A DNA stretch of 64,000 nt from Odoribacter splanchnicus DSM 20712 (GTDB lineage Bacteria; Bacteroidota; Bacteroidia; Bacteroidales; Marinifilaceae), in contig NC_015160.1 in assembly GCF_000190535.1 (NCBI RefSeq), forward strand, positions 3,968,001-4,032,000, in the 5' to 3' direction. The first letter of the stretch is position 1; each line of letters begins with the position of its first letter. This document shows, in pieces, positions 36,097 to 44,265 of the stretch. Under the pieces are notes generated by a model. It was not told the origin of the DNA. It saw only the letters and a list, made by a program, of their open reading frames with translations, and did not search any database. The position numbers and the translations under genes were made by a program.

Positions 36097-36921
36097 ATGG
36101 CAAAATTTGGTGTGCTGATTTATAAAAGCAATCAGAAAAAAGACGGGAGTTTTCCTGTGTGTTTAAGAATCACGAAAGACGGAAAAAGAAAGTACATTGA
36201 TTTAGGATTAACTGCTAAAGAAGACCAATGGAATGAAGAAACTGCCCGGTTTAAAAAGGATAAGCGTGTAAATCCTAACCATGAAAAATATAATACTTTA
36301 CTTAACCATTACGAAGAAAGAAAAGATGTCATACTAAGAAAGTTTGCTGAAAATCGGATAGATTGGACATTAAATCAATTTGAAGAAGAATTTTTAGGTG
36401 TATCTAAACGAGGTAAAGTATATGATTACTTTCTAAAGCAAATCGATATTTTGAAAGCGACAAATCATATCGGAAATGCAAAAGCGTATGAAAGAACGCT
36501 TCATGTGTTAGGGAAATATGATAAGAAAATAAAAGAACGCTTATTCCCTGAAGTTGATATTAAATATGTAAATGCTTTTAACGTTGCTTTGGAAAAAGAC
36601 AACTGTTGTGGTAATACACGAAAATATTATTTGAAAACACTGAGAGCCCTACTAAATAAGGCAATTAAAGAAAAAGAAGCCTCCCCAACGACTTATCCAT
36701 TTGGTAGTGGTGGGTTTGAAATAAACAGTTTGGAAGAAGAAACTCGCAAGAGATACCTATTATCAGAGGATTTGGCACTTTTAAAAGATACTCCACAAGA
36801 TAATTACACATTGGAATATACCCGGCGGTTATTTTTGTTTTCGTATCACTGCTTTGGAGTCAGCTTTATAGATATGGCAACTTTTACAAGTCAAAATATA
36901 GAAAGGCTGGAAACAGGAGAA

Positions 36922-36932
36922 TATATTGTCCA
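36922..36932. repeat. IS4 target duplication, left copy
   Basis: TATATTGTCCA; its partner at 38399-38409 is TATATTGTCTA. The first nine bases are identical and the tenth differs (C/T). The right copy matches the restored integrase frame. Confidence 0.7.
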
Positions 36933-38398
36933 ATAGTTCGTTAAAAATTCGCCAAGCCTAAGCGGCTCTGGCAGTAAATAAAATGAGTTCTTTGAAAAAT
37001 TTGTCAATAACTTGCATGTCTGGGTTAATCCCAAACACGCAAATAAATCGTTCAAGCATATACGCATTGTGTATGAATGACTTGCAAGAGGATATGGAAT
37101 AGGCTATTCCGAGCCTCTTACATGCCGCTTCGGTCAAGTTGACAGCAGCAAGCGATGCATTGAAGTGAAAATCCAACTTTCTGAAGTCAGTTGACTGACA
37201 GTTGGTAATTCCAGCATGCTGCTTTCCATCTCTAAAGCAAAATTCCAATTGGAACCTGGTTCTGTAATAATCCAGGACTTCGCGTCCATCCATGGAATCA
37301 TCTGTAGAGAAATAAAGCTGCCACTTGTCTGTCCTCCCGTCCATCGGATACCGGACGGCCAAGGAAACATACCTTTTGAGAGCTTTTGCATATACCCTCA
37401 ATCCGTATAGTTTTCCCTTGTTCACCTCGTATTCCTTGCACCGGGTCAGATCCAGATTGGCAAAGTCAATCCTGCCGTCAAACCACTTGGGATGACCACG
37501 TTTTCCTGTTTTCTTTTCCAATGTCGGATAGTACAGGACTACGTCGTTCCTAAAGCGGCTGATGACATGGAAATCACTCTCACACATAGGCGTTATGAAA
37601 GTTTCCTTGGAAAAGAATGCGTCTGCAACCACCGTTCCGGATATGCTCTGTAGCTTGTCTTTTCTACTGATAAGATAGCTGCTATACCAGTCAACCAGGT
37701 TCTTACCCATATTATCCAAGGTCTTACAGTCCGGTGTCTGAATGGAACCTAAAGTCATGCATTCATGGTTGTCGATGTCAATGACACCGATGCCCATGAT
37801 TTCTAATCCTCGCTTATAATCCCCGGCACAGCCTGACCAGAAGTAACCGATCCAAGGTGTCTTATGACCGGACTTGGGGATATAGGAAGGATCGATGGCG
37901 ATGGCTTTTCTTTTGCCTGTGAGATGCTTGCCGATGATAGAGGCGTTGAACGCAAACCAGTCGAAAGTTTCATTTTCAAAAAGGTTACGGTAGGTCTGTT
38001 CCGAAAAACATCCATACCTGCCCAATTGGAGGAAGTTTATACGATCCGGGATGGCCATGAATAATTTCATGGTGTCCATGAACGTTTTTTCAAAAGGTTT
38101 GTGTATATTCACGACTGATTTGAGAGCCGACAGGCACTCGGATTGGTATTGCATAAGGAGTGTTTCTTTAGCCATAATTAGATGAGTAGTTAACTTCTAA
38201 TTTACTAAAAAATCAACGAATTATGCAATACTTTTCACCTTTGTTATCAGCAGGTTAGCCCATTTTTTCAGCACATTTCTTCATGCTTAACCATTCGTTT
38301 TTGACAACATATCAATGACCTCTTTAATGTTTTCGAACCGACTTTTGCCGGTTCTATTGTTTAACTTTTAATTTTTCGGTAAAAATTTACCGAAGTAT
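36933..38398 (-). mobile_element. IS4-family insertion sequence, 1,466 bp
   Basis: Ends are imperfect inverted repeats (ATAGTTCGTTAAA at 36933 and the complement, ATACTTCGGTAAA, at 38398). An 11-base target duplication, typical of IS4/IS231-type elements, flanks it. One transposase on the minus strand; the 220 bases upstream of it to the right end are non-coding. Confidence 0.85.
36958..38175 (-). CDS. IS4-family transposase
   Basis: The 405-residue DDE transposase shows the first Asp in AIAIDPSYIPKSG, the second in VVADAFFSKETF, and the exact IS4 signature Y-x2-R-x3-E-x6-K in YRTRFQLEFCFRDGK. The frame is complete. It inserted opposite to the integrase gene it disrupts, so transcription of the 3' half of the integrase could only come from element-internal read-through. 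Confidence 0.93.
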   Translation of the reverse strand: MAKETLLMQYQSECLSALKSVVNIHKPFEKTFMDTMKLFMAIPDRINFLQLGRYGCFSEQTYRNLFENETFDWFAFNASIIGKHLTGKRKAIAIDPSYIPKSGHKTPWIGYFWSGCAGDYKRGLEIMGIGVIDIDNHECMTLGSIQTPDCKTLDNMGKNLVDWYSSYLISRKDKLQSISGTVVADAFFSKETFITPMCESDFHVISRFRNDVVLYYPTLEKKTGKRGHPKWFDGRIDFANLDLTRCKEYEVNKGKLYGLRVYAKALKRYVSLAVRYPMDGRTDKWQLYFSTDDSMDGREVLDYYRTRFQLEFCFRDGKQHAGITNCQSTDFRKLDFHFNASLAAVNLTEAACKRLGIAYSISSCKSFIHNAYMLERFICVFGINPDMQVIDKFFKELILFTARAA

Positions 38399-38409
38399 TA
38401 TATTGTCTA
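38399..38409. repeat. IS4 target duplication, right copy
   Basis: TATATTGTCTA, partner of 36922-36932. Confidence 0.7.
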
Positions 38410-38829
38410 TAAAAGACAGAAAATAAAAAACCAAAGAGGAGTAAAGGCAATAAAAATTCCCGTGACAGAAACAATAAAAGAACTATTGGATTGGTTTAAA
38501 ATGAATACACCTCTTGTTGGGAATTATCTTGTCCCCGTAATAACTAAAGATTACAGCGGAGAACAGCTATACAATCATATCCGGTCAAGATATGTGCGTT
38601 ATGCTAAAAATTTAAAGAAATTGGGCGAAACATTAGAAATTGAGCGTCTTCGCTTAACGAGTTATGTGAGTCGTCATACAATGGCTATGACTTTACAAAA
38701 TCAAAACGTACCCCGGGAACAAATTAGCCAAGCACTGGGACATAATAACCTTACAACTACCAATGTTTATCTGGATAGCTTTGATACAAACATAATGGAT
38801 AAAGTAGCACAATTACTCTAAAATACTCT

Positions 38830-39378
38830 ATGAATTATGACTTAAATATGCCTTTGAGCGACTTAGTAGCTAAGTTGCTCCAAGGGGAAGCAGACGAATT
38901 GCATGAAGAAGATTTACATGCCTATATGGATAATTTAACTCATGGAGATAAAAAAGGACTCCAACAAGCGTTGAAAGAAGTGGAAAAATCCATTGTGGAG
39001 TGGAAAGATACCTACTTTGTTGAAACATATGCTGATAAAGTAAGATTGTATCAGCAGGGAAAGTTAAAGTGGACACAACGGGAATTGGATGACTTATTCT
39101 ATGAGGAAGAATTTTTGAGGAAAGAAGGTAAAACAGGTTTGACTGTTGATTATCTATATAACGCTATTGAAAAGATAGGCTTCATTAATGAACTTCATGG
39201 TGATGCCATTGAATGTGCCTGGCAGAACAACGATATTGAATTTCTGAGGACACAATGGGAAGATTTGGCTTTAGATCAAATTAGAGCGTTACAGGCAATA
39301 ATTAACGGAATGCTTAGAGTTACCCTACTAAATCAAGTAACGAGGTACAGAGCGCCAATAGACCCGAAAAACAGTTGA
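38830..39378 (+). CDS. Unknown acidic element protein
   Basis: The 182-residue protein is acidic and helical (LLQGEADELHEEDLHAYMDN near 17, then a KKGLQQALKEVEKSIVEWKD helix). It has no signal peptide or membrane segment, and I recognise no family. It starts eight bases after the integrase stop and overlaps the HTH gene in a TTGA junction, so int, this gene, the HTH gene and rep form one operon. A role in element maintenance is inferred only from position. Confidence 0.7.
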   Translation: MNYDLNMPLSDLVAKLLQGEADELHEEDLHAYMDNLTHGDKKGLQQALKEVEKSIVEWKDTYFVETYADKVRLYQQGKLKWTQRELDDLFYEEEFLRKEGKTGLTVDYLYNAIEKIGFINELHGDAIECAWQNNDIEFLRTQWEDLALDQIRALQAIINGMLRVTLLNQVTRYRAPIDPKNS

Positions 39379-39653
39379 AAGACTACCCGGAAGTATTTGG
39401 GATAGATGTATGCTGTAAAATAACAGGGTATAAAAAGAACACGATATATAAATTGATAGCTAAAAATAAGATACCACATTTTCGCCCCGGTAATAATGGA
39501 CGAAAACTAATGTTCCGACGGGAAGAAATATTGGCGTGGATGATAGCCCGGCGACGGGAAACAACAGAGGAATTTATAAACAGCATGGATGTGCGGTTGG
39601 CGGCTCGAAATAAATCTAATTCTATAATAACCCAAAAAAGTTCAAAAAAATGA
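39375..39653 (+). CDS. Helix-turn-helix excisionase-like protein
   Basis: The 92-residue protein carries a MerR/HTH_17-type domain (CCKITGYKKNTIYKLIAKNK then IPHFRPGNNGRKLMFRREEI), the usual form of excisionases and plasmid regulators in Bacteroidetes elements. The only start that keeps the whole domain is a TTG overlapping the previous stop (TTGA), so translation is probably coupled. It overlaps the rep ATG in the same way (ATGA). Confidence 0.82.
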   Translation: MKDYPEVFGIDVCCKITGYKKNTIYKLIAKNKIPHFRPGNNGRKLMFRREEILAWMIARRRETTEEFINSMDVRLAARNKSNSIITQKSSKK

Positions 39654-40573
39654 TCGATACAATCTGGTTAATACTTCATCACTCAACTGTCAACTACAAA
39701 ATTGACTTCATGGCTGAGGTTGGTGCTAAAATCAATGTTGATATCAAACGTAGTAATGAGTACCGTATAGTTGGCTCACTCCAAAATATGCAAATCTATA
39801 TTGAACCGACCTTTGTCCTTATCCAAGGCAGTCTTCCTAAATATTATTACGGAAGTAATTTAGTATCACTGCCACGTACAGAGTTAAGTAATGCTATTGA
39901 TAAATTGAGTACCGACCTTGGTTTACCTTTACGAGAGGCTATTATTACACGCATAGACATCGGGATGAATGTCGAAGTGGATAATCCTCCTCGAAGTTAT
40001 TTTTCCTATTTTGGTATATTAAAGAAGTTTGAGCGTAATATTCGTAGAAACTCACTATATTATGAGCAAAAATGGTGTCAACTTTGCTTTTATGACAAGG
40101 TAAAGGAGGCTAAGGCTCATAAAGACCCTTTATTAACCTCTGAAATGTTGGACAAAAACATCCTCCGGTACGAAATCAGGTATAAACATAGTTGGTTGAA
40201 ACACTATTTCAAACGGAATATAAAGGCAAAGGAACTATTTGCAAAAGACCCTATTGTGTATCTTGATTTGATTGCTGAATGGTATCTTAAATATGATGAC
40301 ATTATTAAGATTGACATCATGAAACCTAAGTTTGAAATGACATTAATGGGTTTGTTACGTTGGGAATTAAAAGATAGAAGCAGGAAGCAAGATATATTAA
40401 AAATAATTGATTCATTTAGTGAGAAAGGAGATAGGAAAGCTGCAAGATTGAAGAGGGTGGTAACTAAAATGCTTAATGAGGATAAAGGAATAGAAGAAAA
40501 TATGATTCGGGAATTTAATGATAAGATTACAGAATGTACCGAAGTACATTGGGATTCTATTTTGAACGAGTAG
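39650..40573 (+). CDS. Replication initiation protein, gene II/X-like
   Basis: The 307-residue protein begins MIDTIWLILHHS and contains ELSNAIDKLSTDLGL followed by AIITRIDIGMNVEVD (about residues 78-115). It then has a YEQKWCQLCFYDKVKEAKAH segment and KNILRYEIRYKHSW, the pattern of filamentous-phage gene II/X and related rolling-circle plasmid initiators. Nearby pT181-type Rep_trans proteins share the TRID motif, so the exact class is open. It should nick the element origin; a perfect stem-loop lies 83 bases after its stop. Confidence 0.65.
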   Translation: MIDTIWLILHHSTVNYKIDFMAEVGAKINVDIKRSNEYRIVGSLQNMQIYIEPTFVLIQGSLPKYYYGSNLVSLPRTELSNAIDKLSTDLGLPLREAIITRIDIGMNVEVDNPPRSYFSYFGILKKFERNIRRNSLYYEQKWCQLCFYDKVKEAKAHKDPLLTSEMLDKNILRYEIRYKHSWLKHYFKRNIKAKELFAKDPIVYLDLIAEWYLKYDDIIKIDIMKPKFEMTLMGLLRWELKDRSRKQDILKIIDSFSEKGDRKAARLKRVVTKMLNEDKGIEENMIREFNDKITECTEVHWDSILNE

Positions 40574-40656
40574 GGAAGATTAAATGTGGTGTAATATAAA
40601 TAGACGTATTTAAAGATATGATTCCTTATAGAGTTTATTTGAGAATTCGACCTGAC

Positions 40657-40716
40657 AATAATTGAAAGGGTAGAAAGCCGAACGCTGCCACGTCGTCCCT
40701 TACCCTTTCAATTATT
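40657..40716. other. Large perfect stem-loop after rep, candidate replication origin
   Basis: AATAATTGAAAGGGTA (40657-40672) and TACCCTTTCAATTATT (40701-40716) form a perfect 16-bp stem (longer with one mismatch) around a GC-rich 28-base loop. Lack of a T-tract and the GC-rich loop fit a rolling-circle origin better than a terminator, but both remain possible. Confidence 0.5.
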
Positions 40717-40866
40717 ATCAAATCGAATTAATAAAAACAGTCGTCTATTGGAACGGTACAGCCAAGGCAATCTTAAAAACGGATAAAGTATTCAGTAGAA
40801 TATTTTGGTGGCTCAAATCGTCTAAAACGACAGTCGGTAATTATAGGATAACTCATTCCTAACAGG

Positions 40867-40874
40867 TATATTTG
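40867..40874 (+). promoter_or_regulatory. -7 promoter box for the Bro-N gene
   Basis: TATATTTG, 23 bases before the ATG and conserved in the left copy (33766-33773). Confidence 0.6.
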
Positions 40875-40896
40875 TAACAATCAAAAGCAGAATGAT

Positions 40897-41772
40897 ATGA
40901 CAAAGCAGAATGCAATAAAAGTCTTTGAGGAAAAGAAAGTCCGTACCGTATGGGACAGCGACAAAGAGGAATGGTATTTCTCTATTGTAGATGTTATTGA
41001 GATATTGACAGAACAACCCAATCATCAAGGTGCAAGAAATTATTGGAAAGTACTGAAAAACAGGATGTCCAAAGAGGGAAATGAAACGGTTACAAATTGT
41101 AACCGTTTGAAATTACCTGCTGAAGATGGCAAAATGCGTTTGACGGATGTTGCTGATACAGAACAATTATTCCGATTGATACAATCCATACCCTCTCCTA
41201 AAGCTGAACCTTTCAAATTGTGGATGGCACAGGTAGCTAAGGAACGGCTTGACCGAATGCAGGACCCGGAATTGTCTATTCAGCAGGCAATGCTGGACTA
41301 TAAACGGCTGGGATATTCCGACAACTGGATTAATCAACGGCTCAAAAGTATAGAAATCCGTAAGGACTTAACGGATGAATGGAAACGGCATGGATTACAG
41401 GAGGGTGTACAGTTTGCTACTCTAACAGATATTATCTATAAGACGTGGGCAGGAAAGACAGCTAAGGAATATAAACAGTTCAAAGGGTTGAAGAAAGAGA
41501 ATCTACGGGACAATATGACTAATACCGAATTGGTGTTGAATATGCTTGCAGAGCTGTCTACTAAGAAAATATCAGAAGCACAAAACCCGGAATCATTCAA
41601 TGAGCACATGGAGGTTGCGCGTAAAGGAGGGAGTATTGCCAAGGATGCCCGTCTAAAATTAGAGCAAGAAACAGGAGAAAAGGTCGTTACTCCTCTCAAT
41701 GCAAAAGATGTGTTGGGATTACAAAGTGGAGAAGTGGAAGATGTGGATTTGGACAGTGAAGAATCAAAGTAG
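40897..41772 (+). CDS. Bro-N domain (antirepressor-like) protein
   Basis: The 291-residue protein has an N-terminal Bro-N domain (VRTVWDSDKEEWYFSIVDVI, residues 15-34, then YWKVLKNRM). A long conserved region follows (DVADTEQLFRLIQSIPSPKA, INQRLKSIEIRKDLTDEWKR, KGLKKENLRDNMTN). Similar proteins are annotated as phage antirepressors or as DinD-like DNA-damage-inducible proteins. In this element it lies next to the tRNA end, under its own promoter. The frame is complete, unlike the left copy. Confidence 0.85.
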   Translation: MTKQNAIKVFEEKKVRTVWDSDKEEWYFSIVDVIEILTEQPNHQGARNYWKVLKNRMSKEGNETVTNCNRLKLPAEDGKMRLTDVADTEQLFRLIQSIPSPKAEPFKLWMAQVAKERLDRMQDPELSIQQAMLDYKRLGYSDNWINQRLKSIEIRKDLTDEWKRHGLQEGVQFATLTDIIYKTWAGKTAKEYKQFKGLKKENLRDNMTNTELVLNMLAELSTKKISEAQNPESFNEHMEVARKGGSIAKDARLKLEQETGEKVVTPLNAKDVLGLQSGEVEDVDLDSEESK

Positions 41773-41919
41773 GAGTGATAGTACAAAGAAACATACTAAA
41801 GGAGCCGTAAACTGCATGAATCCGGGGTGTCATGCGAATAAATACCAAATGAATTTAATATTACGATTGGTATCTGTTTGCATTAAGTTTCCCGAAAAGT
41901 GTAATCAAAATGTAATCGT

Positions 41920-42010
41920 CACAATAAAAAAGAGGTCGGACTTTTGGTCTAACCTCTTGATAATCAGTAGTCGGGATGACAGGATTTGAACCTGCGACAA
42001 CACGCCCCCC
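41920..42010. repeat. Attachment-type direct repeat, right copy
   Basis: Partner of 35592-35682. Bases 41971-42010 belong to the intact tRNA-Pro(GGG); 41920-41970 carry the tRNA terminator, which is therefore also repeated. Confidence 0.85.
41925..41958 (-). terminator. Terminator of tRNA-Pro(GGG)
   Basis: On the minus strand AAGAGGT (41952-41958 complement) pairs with ACCTCTT (41930-41936 complement) and is followed by a T-tract. A copy accompanies the partial tRNA at 35592-35640. Confidence 0.65.
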
Positions 42011-42044
42011 AGACGTGTACTCTACCGGGCTGAGCTACATCCCG
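41971..42044 (-). tRNA. tRNA-Pro (anticodon GGG), integration target
   Basis: On the minus strand: acceptor CGGGATG/CATCCCG fully paired, D-arm GCTC, anticodon stem CACGT/GCGTG with loop CTGGGGG (anticodon GGG), T-arm GCAGG-TTCAAAT-CCTGT, discriminator A. The 3' half is repeated at 35643-35682. Confidence 0.92.
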
Positions 42045-42055
42045 TAATTGCGGTG

Positions 42056-42063
42056 CAAATATA
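42056..42063 (-). promoter_or_regulatory. -7 promoter box for tRNA-Pro(GGG)
   Basis: Minus strand TATATTTG, 12 bases upstream of the tRNA 5' end. Confidence 0.65.
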
Positions 42064-42172
42064 AAGGAGATATTTGTAACTTGCAACAGTAAGGTGGAAA
42101 AAATTATTAAATACTGATTTTTTCCGGAAATTGTTTAACTTGCGGCAATATATGATTAAAAAAGGAGGTATC

Positions 42173-42796
42173 ATGAAAAAGTTCTTATTGTTTTCGCTGT
42201 TGGTTGGCCTGTTTGGGGGAAGTCAGGCTCAGGATTTGAAACCTATAAAGTTGAATCAACCGAATGTTAAACGGGGATTACCTGTGATGACTGCTTTACA
42301 AAAACGTCAGTCTACCCGGGAATATGCTGATAAAAAATTGGAATTGCAGGATTTGTCGGACTTGTTGTGGGCTGCTGCCGGTATTAACCGGCCTGAATCA
42401 GGAAAACGGACGTCTCCGACGGCCATGAATAAGCAGGAAATCGATGTTTATGTGTGTTTGCAGGAAGGGGCTTATTTGTATCATCCAAAAGCGAATAGCC
42501 TCGAACCGGTGACTAAAGAAGATTTGCGTCCGGCTGTCGGGGGAGGACAGGGTTTTGTCGCTACTGCTCCGGTATGTTTGGTAATGGTGGCGGATTTGAG
42601 TAAGTTCGGCGGAGAGGTTTTAATGCCTGCCCTGGATGCCGGTATTGTTTCCCAGAATATATCCTTGTTTTGTTCCGGCACAGGCTTAGTGACAGTCCCC
42701 AGAGCCTCTATGGATCAGGCAAAATTGAAGAGTGGTTTGAAATTGAAAGATACTCAACGGCCTTTGATCAATCATCCGGTGGGATATGCAAAATGA
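42173..42796 (+). CDS. Exported nitroreductase-family protein
   Basis: The 207-residue protein has a type I signal peptide (MKKFLLFSLLVGLFGGSQAQ) and a nitroreductase-like FMN-binding fold (ALQKRQSTREYADKKLELQD then LLWAAAGINRP, residues about 40-78, and GGGQGFVATAPVCLVMVADL). Exported members of this family occur in Bacteroidetes; the substrate is unknown. The ATG at 42173 is preceded by AAAGGAGG at 42161, an unusually strong ribosome site here, which decides the start. It overlaps the next gene by 11 bases. Confidence 0.85.
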   Translation: MKKFLLFSLLVGLFGGSQAQDLKPIKLNQPNVKRGLPVMTALQKRQSTREYADKKLELQDLSDLLWAAAGINRPESGKRTSPTAMNKQEIDVYVCLQEGAYLYHPKANSLEPVTKEDLRPAVGGGQGFVATAPVCLVMVADLSKFGGEVLMPALDAGIVSQNISLFCSGTGLVTVPRASMDQAKLKSGLKLKDTQRPLINHPVGYAK

Positions 42797-44255
42797 TAAA
42801 AGAAAAGTTATTGTGTACTTTGTGAGAAGATGGGGGATAGTGTTACTGCTTGCGGTAACACTATATTGTTGTAAAAATGAGTCGGGAACACCGGGGAAGG
42901 TCGTGATCGTTTCTACTAACGATATGCATGCACAGCTGGCTCGTTTTCCTCTGTTGGCTACTTTGATTCAGCAAAAAAAGACAGAAGGCGGGGAAGTGAT
43001 TGTGGTTGATGCGGGCGATCGTTTTTCGGGTAATCCTTATGTGGATCATGCTCTGGAGAGGGGGGAACCGATGATCCGGCTGATGAATAAGGTGGGGTAT
43101 GATGTGGTTACGATGGGAAATCATGATTTCGATTATGGACAAAAAATATTGAAAAAGAGGCTGCATGAAGCCAATTTTCCGGTGGTTTGTGCTAATATGC
43201 TTTCTGAAAAGAGTGAGTTGGGGCAGCTGCCGGCTTATCAAATGATTGAGAGAGGCGGGCTGAAATTTTGTTTTTTCAGTTTGATTCAGACCGGAGCGAA
43301 TCATCTTCCTGCAACTAATCCGGCTAACCTGGAAGATATTTCTTTCCGTTATTTCAAGGACGTTGTTCCGGAATATAAACGGGTGGCGGAGGAATGTGAC
43401 GTGATGATCGGGTTAACTCATTTAGGGTTTGCCAATGATTCTTTGTTGGCTTTAGTGATGCCTGAGTTGGAGGTGATTGTCGGAGGGCACTCGCATACGG
43501 TCATTCGTGAACCGAAAAAGGTGAATGGGGTTTTGATCGGTCAGGCCGGTTCTAATCTGGAGTATGCCGGTGTGACTACACTTCGGTTTAAAGGTAAAAA
43601 ACTGGTCGATAAATCTTATCAATTGGTGAGTTTGAAGGATATAGGAACTCCCGATCAGGAAATTGCTTTGCTGGTGGAAGAGATCAGTAACCGGCCGGAA
43701 TTTAAAAAGATCATGGGACAGGCAGCAGAAGACCTGACCCGGAAAGAGGATGTCGCTTCATTGATGACCGATGCCATGCGTGATGCGGTTGGAGGTGATT
43801 TCGCTTTTTATAACAAAGGAGGAGTACGGCTGAATGAACTACGTAAAGGAGAGATTACCATGGAAAAAATATATAAAATGGAACCGTTCTCCAATTATAT
43901 CGTTGTTCATGAATGGAATCTGAACAAGATGGAAGATTTTATCTTAAAAGATTATAACAGAGGGAAAGATCCCGGGAAACGCTATATCAATTACTATATT
44001 TCAGGTGGAAAATATGAGATCATCCGGAATTTGCAAGGAGAGGGGATCGAGGTGAAATTTTATGACGCCAGGGGAAAATGGTTGAAAGATAAACAAAAGA
44101 AATACAAAATTGCCTTTAGCAATTATGTGGCTTCTTCCAATGAGCTGGTAAAAGGAGGGGAGGTTACCGATATCTTTATCACCGATGCAATTGCTGTCTA
44201 CTTGCAAAAACAAGGAACTGTAAAATATACTGAACAACGGGCTTTTGTGAAATAG
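42786..44255 (+). CDS. 5'-nucleotidase / metallophosphatase lipoprotein (UshA-like)
   Basis: The 489-residue protein has an N-terminal anchor with a CCKN lipobox-like site (about residues 28-31), then a calcineurin-type metallophosphatase domain: D-x-H in STNDMHA, DAGDRFSG, GNHDFDYG and GGHSHT. A 5'-nucleotidase C-terminal domain follows from about 320 (DAVGGDFAFYNKGGVRLNEL). It would dephosphorylate nucleotides in the periplasm or at the surface. The overlap with the nitroreductase suggests co-expression. Confidence 0.88.
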   Translation: MQNDKRKVIVYFVRRWGIVLLLAVTLYCCKNESGTPGKVVIVSTNDMHAQLARFPLLATLIQQKKTEGGEVIVVDAGDRFSGNPYVDHALERGEPMIRLMNKVGYDVVTMGNHDFDYGQKILKKRLHEANFPVVCANMLSEKSELGQLPAYQMIERGGLKFCFFSLIQTGANHLPATNPANLEDISFRYFKDVVPEYKRVAEECDVMIGLTHLGFANDSLLALVMPELEVIVGGHSHTVIREPKKVNGVLIGQAGSNLEYAGVTTLRFKGKKLVDKSYQLVSLKDIGTPDQEIALLVEEISNRPEFKKIMGQAAEDLTRKEDVASLMTDAMRDAVGGDFAFYNKGGVRLNELRKGEITMEKIYKMEPFSNYIVVHEWNLNKMEDFILKDYNRGKDPGKRYINYYISGGKYEIIRNLQGEGIEVKFYDARGKWLKDKQKKYKIAFSNYVASSNELVKGGEVTDIFITDAIAVYLQKQGTVKYTEQRAFVK

Positions 44256-44265
44256 AGTTGCCTGT

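Larger units (their letters stand above)
36097..38821 (+). pseudogene. int: Tyrosine integrase split by an IS4-family element
   Basis: The N-terminal part (36097-36932) has the arm-binding segment (FPVCLRITKDGKRKYIDLGL), a SAM-like core-binding domain and the start of the catalytic domain (FSYHCFGVSFIDMATF). The C-terminal part (38410-38821) resumes with YKRQK and holds the second box SRHTMAM, ISQALGH and Tyr in TNVYLDSF. Joining at the 11-base duplication restores about 413 codons without a shift. The first box reads CFG where active family members normally have the catalytic Arg (TRG), so the enzyme may have been atypical even before the IS landed. Confidence 0.9.
40574..40896. other. Rep to Bro-N intergenic region
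   Basis: Holds the stem-loop at 40657-40716, the start of the duplicated block (about 40733), and a short dyad TCGTCTAAAACGA (40818-40830) that is also conserved in the left copy and could be an operator for the Bro-N gene. No gene is seen. Confidence 0.5.
40733..41806 (+). repeat. 1.07-kb duplicated block, right copy (Bro-N region)
   Basis: Partner of 33629-34710. The left copy is decayed while this one encodes an intact protein. Confidence 0.85.
35643..42010 (+). mobile_element. Small integrative element in tRNA-Pro(GGG)
   Basis: Bounded by the partial tRNA copy (35643-35682) and the intact tRNA (core 41971-42010). About 6.33 kb, of which about 1.48 kb is a later IS. Cargo in order: split tyrosine integrase, unknown protein, HTH protein, Rep-like protein, stem-loop, Bro-N protein, tRNA-restoring terminator. 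No relaxase or conjugation gene is seen, so if mobile it uses its own Rep and Int or helpers. The split integrase makes it non-excising by itself. Confidence 0.8.
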
